Shown here: positions 60,741-64,000 of the stretch, piece by piece
Layout of the letters: each line of letters begins with the position of its first letter
Numbering within the stretch: position 1 is the first letter of the stretch
Source of the DNA: Ampelocalamus luodianensis
Taxonomy: Eukaryota; Streptophyta; Magnoliopsida; Poales; Poaceae
Length of the DNA: 64,000 nucleotides
Assembly (NCBI GenBank): GCA_036346255.1
Contig: CM070633.1
Coordinates: 4,092,001-4,156,000, forward strand
Direction of reading: 5' to 3'
The notes under the pieces: model-generated
Told to the model about the DNA's origin: nothing
Database searches by the model: none
The model's input: the letters and a program-made list of their open reading frames with translations, nothing else
Position numbers and translations under genes: made by a program

Positions 60741-61937
60741 GGACGCGCTCTAGAAAGGAGGCCTGGTGCAGTTAGTTGACTGGACTAAAACAAGTGGCTC
60801 GAGCCCGAGTCTGACTCGAACCCAACGGACAGTGAAATTAGGTTTTAGGTTTCAAACTGAGCTGGACTTTGAGGATTTATTTGAGAAAGCAAAATAACTC
60901 CAAAATTTCTGAAATTTTTACTGGAGCTTGCTAACTCAGATATTAACCTTGTGTAAAATTTTCAGAGGTTTTTATGCAGTGCATGGTTCTCCAAAAATTA
61001 TACAAGGCTCTAGTTTAAGGTTTGACTGAAAGTCAAACAGGTTTGACCGCCCTCTAAAAATATTTAAACAATTTCTAAAAATTGTGAAATTTTTAGAGAG
61101 GTCACATGCCATCCCAGGAACTTAAGAAAAATATTTCCAAAGGATGATCACAAGATTTGAGATGAATGTTTTTGGAAGACAATGTTTTGGATCAAAAGAC
61201 TTGTGACTTTGTATCTTCATAATTCTTGTACTTGAATTGTTTAGAACATACAGGAAATACATGATGTAAGAAAAAGTTTTAATTTCTACTCATTATCTTA
61301 CATTTGAAATACAAGTCCAAAATTGGGATGTTACATGAAGGTGGCGCCAGGGCACTTCTGCAACCACCTTATGCCCAAGATGCTTACTGTCCTGAACATT
61401 GACAAGTTTGCCATACTCATCCGTGAGCAGCGCACGGTTAGATTTGTTCCTTTTGTCGTTAAATGTACTGCAAATGCGTAATTCGTATATTCCATCGCAG
61501 TCCACTAGCATGTTTGCTAGCTTAGTCGTTTTGACTTTTGAGGCCTGTTTTTCATTATTTCATAAATCAAATGCGCTGCTTTCTCTACAAATATATGAAT
61601 TGTACTATGGACTATGGATTCACATCCTTCATGCACCGATTCTTACAATTAGGACTCTGTGAACAGCAAAGAATCCCAAAACAATTAGCATCCACATAGA
61701 AAAATTGTGAAGCTGTGCATAGATACACAGATTCTCAAATCTTGGATCTAAATTTTTGTCTCGAAATATCTATAATTGCATAATTACAAAAATAAATCTA
61801 ATTTTCAAAATTCATAACTATGGGATTTTAATTATTAAAATTATAGATTGCATGTAGTATCGTATCTGAAGCCCATCATGCCATGATCAACTCAAAGAAG
61901 GTGATAGTGCTGTGGTTAGAATTCTAAATTTTCTTAA

Positions 61938-62429
61938 TCTATTATATTATTGTTTTATTTCAACAATTTTTGCAATTTCTAATTACAAATTGATATACTT
62001 GGATATAACAATTGTTTGAAATTGACATTTGTGAATTTGTATATATTCGTATAAAATGATTTTTTTAATTATGAATTCCTAAATATATTTTTTCAATATA
62101 TAAGTATTAGTTTCACATATTCAATGGAATTACATATGCTTGGACTCTAAAATTTTAATTTCGAATTTATATATGTTATAACATCACAATTTGTGTACTC
62201 CATATATATGTAGATCCATACACTAATAGTATTTGTACTTAGGATGCACGTAAATAACAATATTGGTTCTACATTGGGGCCACGAGGCAATAAATTAGAA
62301 ATATATAACAATTAGAAAAAGTAAAAGAAATGAGAACCAATGTTTGCCAATAGAATTTTTCATATATTATCAATAACATAATATTGTTGAAACCACGTAG
62401 CCCGTGCGGATGCACAGGTTGATGACTAG
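61938..62429 (+). mobile_element. Small non-autonomous Helitron, 5' end uncertain
   Basis: The 3' end is clear: a hairpin-like GCCCGTGCGGATGCAC segment followed by CTAG and then T at 62430. A TC-start candidate (TCTATTATATTATTG) preceded by A is at 61938, but other starts are possible. AT-rich and non-coding. Confidence 0.5.
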
Positions 62430-62448
62430 TTACTAATAATGATTAGCA

Positions 62449-64000
62449 ATTAATGAACACAATCTATGTCCTAACGACAAAGTTACTGTTCCTGTGCGCG
62501 CGTCCGATAACGAAATTGAGCGCAAAGAGAGGGTCACCGCTGGCGACTCCGGTCACGGCGGCACAAACAAAAGGCACGCACAAGTCCGCAATAACAATGC
62601 GCACTTCCTGGTGGCACTCTCGACGGCGGCGAGCCAGAGAGGAGCGGCGATGCCACGCACGGCCAAAAATGAAAAGCAAAAGGAGCTCCGCATTGTTCTG
62701 AGAAGCAGGTGCCCAAGCTTCTAGGGATTACTAGGGAGCTACCTTAGCACTGGAGAGGTTAGGAGGTGGCCGGAGAAGATCCGGCGGCAATGATAAGGCT
62801 TGTCGGCGCTGAGGAAGATGACACGGGGAAGACGGCCTGAGCAAAAAGAACATGACCGCGTCATTAGGATAGCTTCAATATAGCTCAATGATGGTACATG
62901 AGCAATTAACTGAAGAGAGGAGGTGCTTACCGACGCTGAGGAAGAAAGGTGATGATTTCGGCCGAAGAAGAGCAAAACCCAAAATTAGGTGATTCCTGTG
63001 AATGCAAACCCAAATTGAGTTAGGGGAAAAGGTTAAGGTGCTAAGGGGTGCAAAGTGACGCAAAAGGATTGCCAAAAGAACCCTTGGAGCACTGAAGACG
63101 AAGGTGAAGCTCCACGGTCGACAATGGCGACAAAGGGGATCTCTACGGTTTAGCTCAACAAACAGGGAGGAGGCAAGGTGAAGCTAGGGTGGTGTTGAAA
63201 GGGAGCCGAGGAGGGGCCCGGGGGCTACTTATAGCCGAAGAGCAAAGGATTGAGCAACGACAACGGTCCACAGTGAGCTGGTTCACAGTGCTGCCATGGG
63301 CAAGCTGAGTGCGATGGCAGGTGGAGACCGAGACTTTGGGGGAGAAAGCTGACCAAAAATTAATGCAAAAAGTCGTTGAAGGACACCTAGGAGTGGACAA
63401 GGCGCGCTGCCCTCTCCCACGCTCTGCCATGGCGCTCTGGCGCACGCACGCGAGCGACCGAGAAAGAAGATGACCAGGCTCGGCGGGCCCACCAATCAGC
63501 GAGACAAAATGAAGCGACTCGAGCCAAAGTGAATGAGTGGGTTGAGTCCAACCAACAGGCACGGACCCAAACTCTTTGGTGGTTGGATCGAAAATGGATG
63601 GCTGAGATTGAATGTGACGATCGGGGTCCGAATGGCACAAGAGATCTGAAGCGTTAAACCGAGATCCAACGATCCAAACACTCGCACCACTTTGAGCGAG
63701 CCCGAATGCAGTTAGTTGATTGGGTTCGACCAAGTCAAGAGGATGGGCTCGGGTCTGACCTGAGTCCAACAACAACGTTGACTAGGGTTAGAATTTGAAG
63801 CTGAAACTTGGAGGAATTTTTAAAGGCAGCAAACTAACTCCAAAAATTCTGAAATTTTGACTCGATGTTCCAAGCTCCAGGATAAACCTTGTGTAAAATT
63901 TTTAGAGGGTTTTATGCAACACACTTTTCTCCAGAAATTCCTCAAGGCTTGTTCTAGGGTTTGACCAAGAGTCAAACTGGTTTGACTGGCCTCTTAAAAT
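62449..64000 (-). mobile_element. Long LTR-like unit, copy 8, cut by the window edge
   Basis: Closely related to copy 7: 62449-62790 matches about 59300-59640 (shared GGCGACTCCGG.CACGGCGGC) and 63830-64000 matches 60890-61070 (CCTTGTGTAAAATTTT, GTCAAACNGGTTTGACNG). A TATAAG motif on the - strand lies near 63236. The left border coincides with the Helitron 3' end, so the rest of its right part is missing. The TGTAACA start should lie beyond the window. Confidence 0.75.

Larger units (their letters stand above)
56222..61335 (-). mobile_element. Long solo LTR, copy 7 (5114 bp)
   Basis: On the - strand it starts TGTAACATCCC at 61335 and ends GGGGTCTCACA at 56222, flanked by TGAAG (56217-56221 and 61336-61340). 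In order it holds AT-rich sequence, palindrome-rich regions (60420-60740 and 58920-59170), TATATAA at 60086-60080, the exon-like block 57911-57849, the palindrome block 57035-56963 and a GAGTAC/GTACTC hairpin (56642-56659). It is longer than copies 5 and 6 mainly through extra AT-rich sequence. No gag or pol is present. Confidence 0.88.
56140..61437 (+). pseudogene. Mitochondrial-type ribosomal protein bL9 exon, split by an LTR
   Basis: The exon resembles plant nuclear genes for mitochondrial bL9, a large-subunit protein. The left part (about 56140-56221) encodes TIDKLGKPEEVV; the right part (61336-61437) encodes APGHFCNHLMPKML and NIDKFAILIREQR, followed by a possible GT donor. A long solo LTR (56222-61335) sits between them with duplicated TGAAG, so the two halves were contiguous before insertion. 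I saw no transit-peptide exon or downstream exons, and substitutions at conserved positions (for example PEE in place of an AGE-like segment) suggest it may already have been a pseudogene. Family membership is from memory of the sequence pattern. Confidence 0.7.

Overview
This is plant nuclear DNA, almost certainly from a grass (Poaceae). The evidence is spliced genes with plant features, a group VII ERF and a plant-type eL18 gene, and a dense load of grass-type transposons (Tourist/Harbinger MITEs, CACTA, Helitrons, copia and gypsy-like LTRs). I see no bacterial, organellar or CRISPR sequence.

Layout. The first 7 kb is genic: an ERF-VII transcription factor gene on the + strand (two exons, 1583-2774) converges on a complete five-exon eL18 ribosomal protein gene on the - strand (6640-3769). 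A hAT-like element sits in the last intron of the eL18 gene. From 6.9 to 11 kb there are a Tourist-like MITE and a 3.2 kb Harbinger-like element that carries broken terpene synthase exons. From 11.8 kb to the right edge the window is mostly nested transposons. The main component is one family of very long LTR-like units (TGTAACA...CA, 3.1-5.1 kb or more). Three have clean 5-bp target duplications (45600-48756, 51428-54573, 56222-61335); the others are at about 11807, 16.1-20.4 kb, 22.0-25.5 kb, 43967-50219 and 62.4 kb to the end. Between them lie a degenerate plant-mobile-domain (PMD) gene bounded by inverted GC-rich repeats (20.4-29.4 kb), a Helitron, a peroxidase pseudogene split by a SINE, copia fragments, a copia deletion derivative with matching TSDs (33789-35843), a 779-bp solo LTR with a six-hairpin array (37140-37918), and CACTA remains (38478-43966). 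At 56-61 kb an exon resembling mitochondrial ribosomal protein bL9 is split by one of the long LTRs.

Only the ERF and eL18 genes look intact. The most unusual observation is inside the long-LTR family. Six copies keep a short exon-like block (acceptor AG, 63-76 bases, then CAAG or CCAG followed by a GC-type donor GCAAGY) that encodes an acidic, glutamine-rich peptide in at least five copies. Five to six copies also keep a chain of small palindromes whose arms change in matched pairs. These are readings by eye; no alignment, folding program or database search was run.
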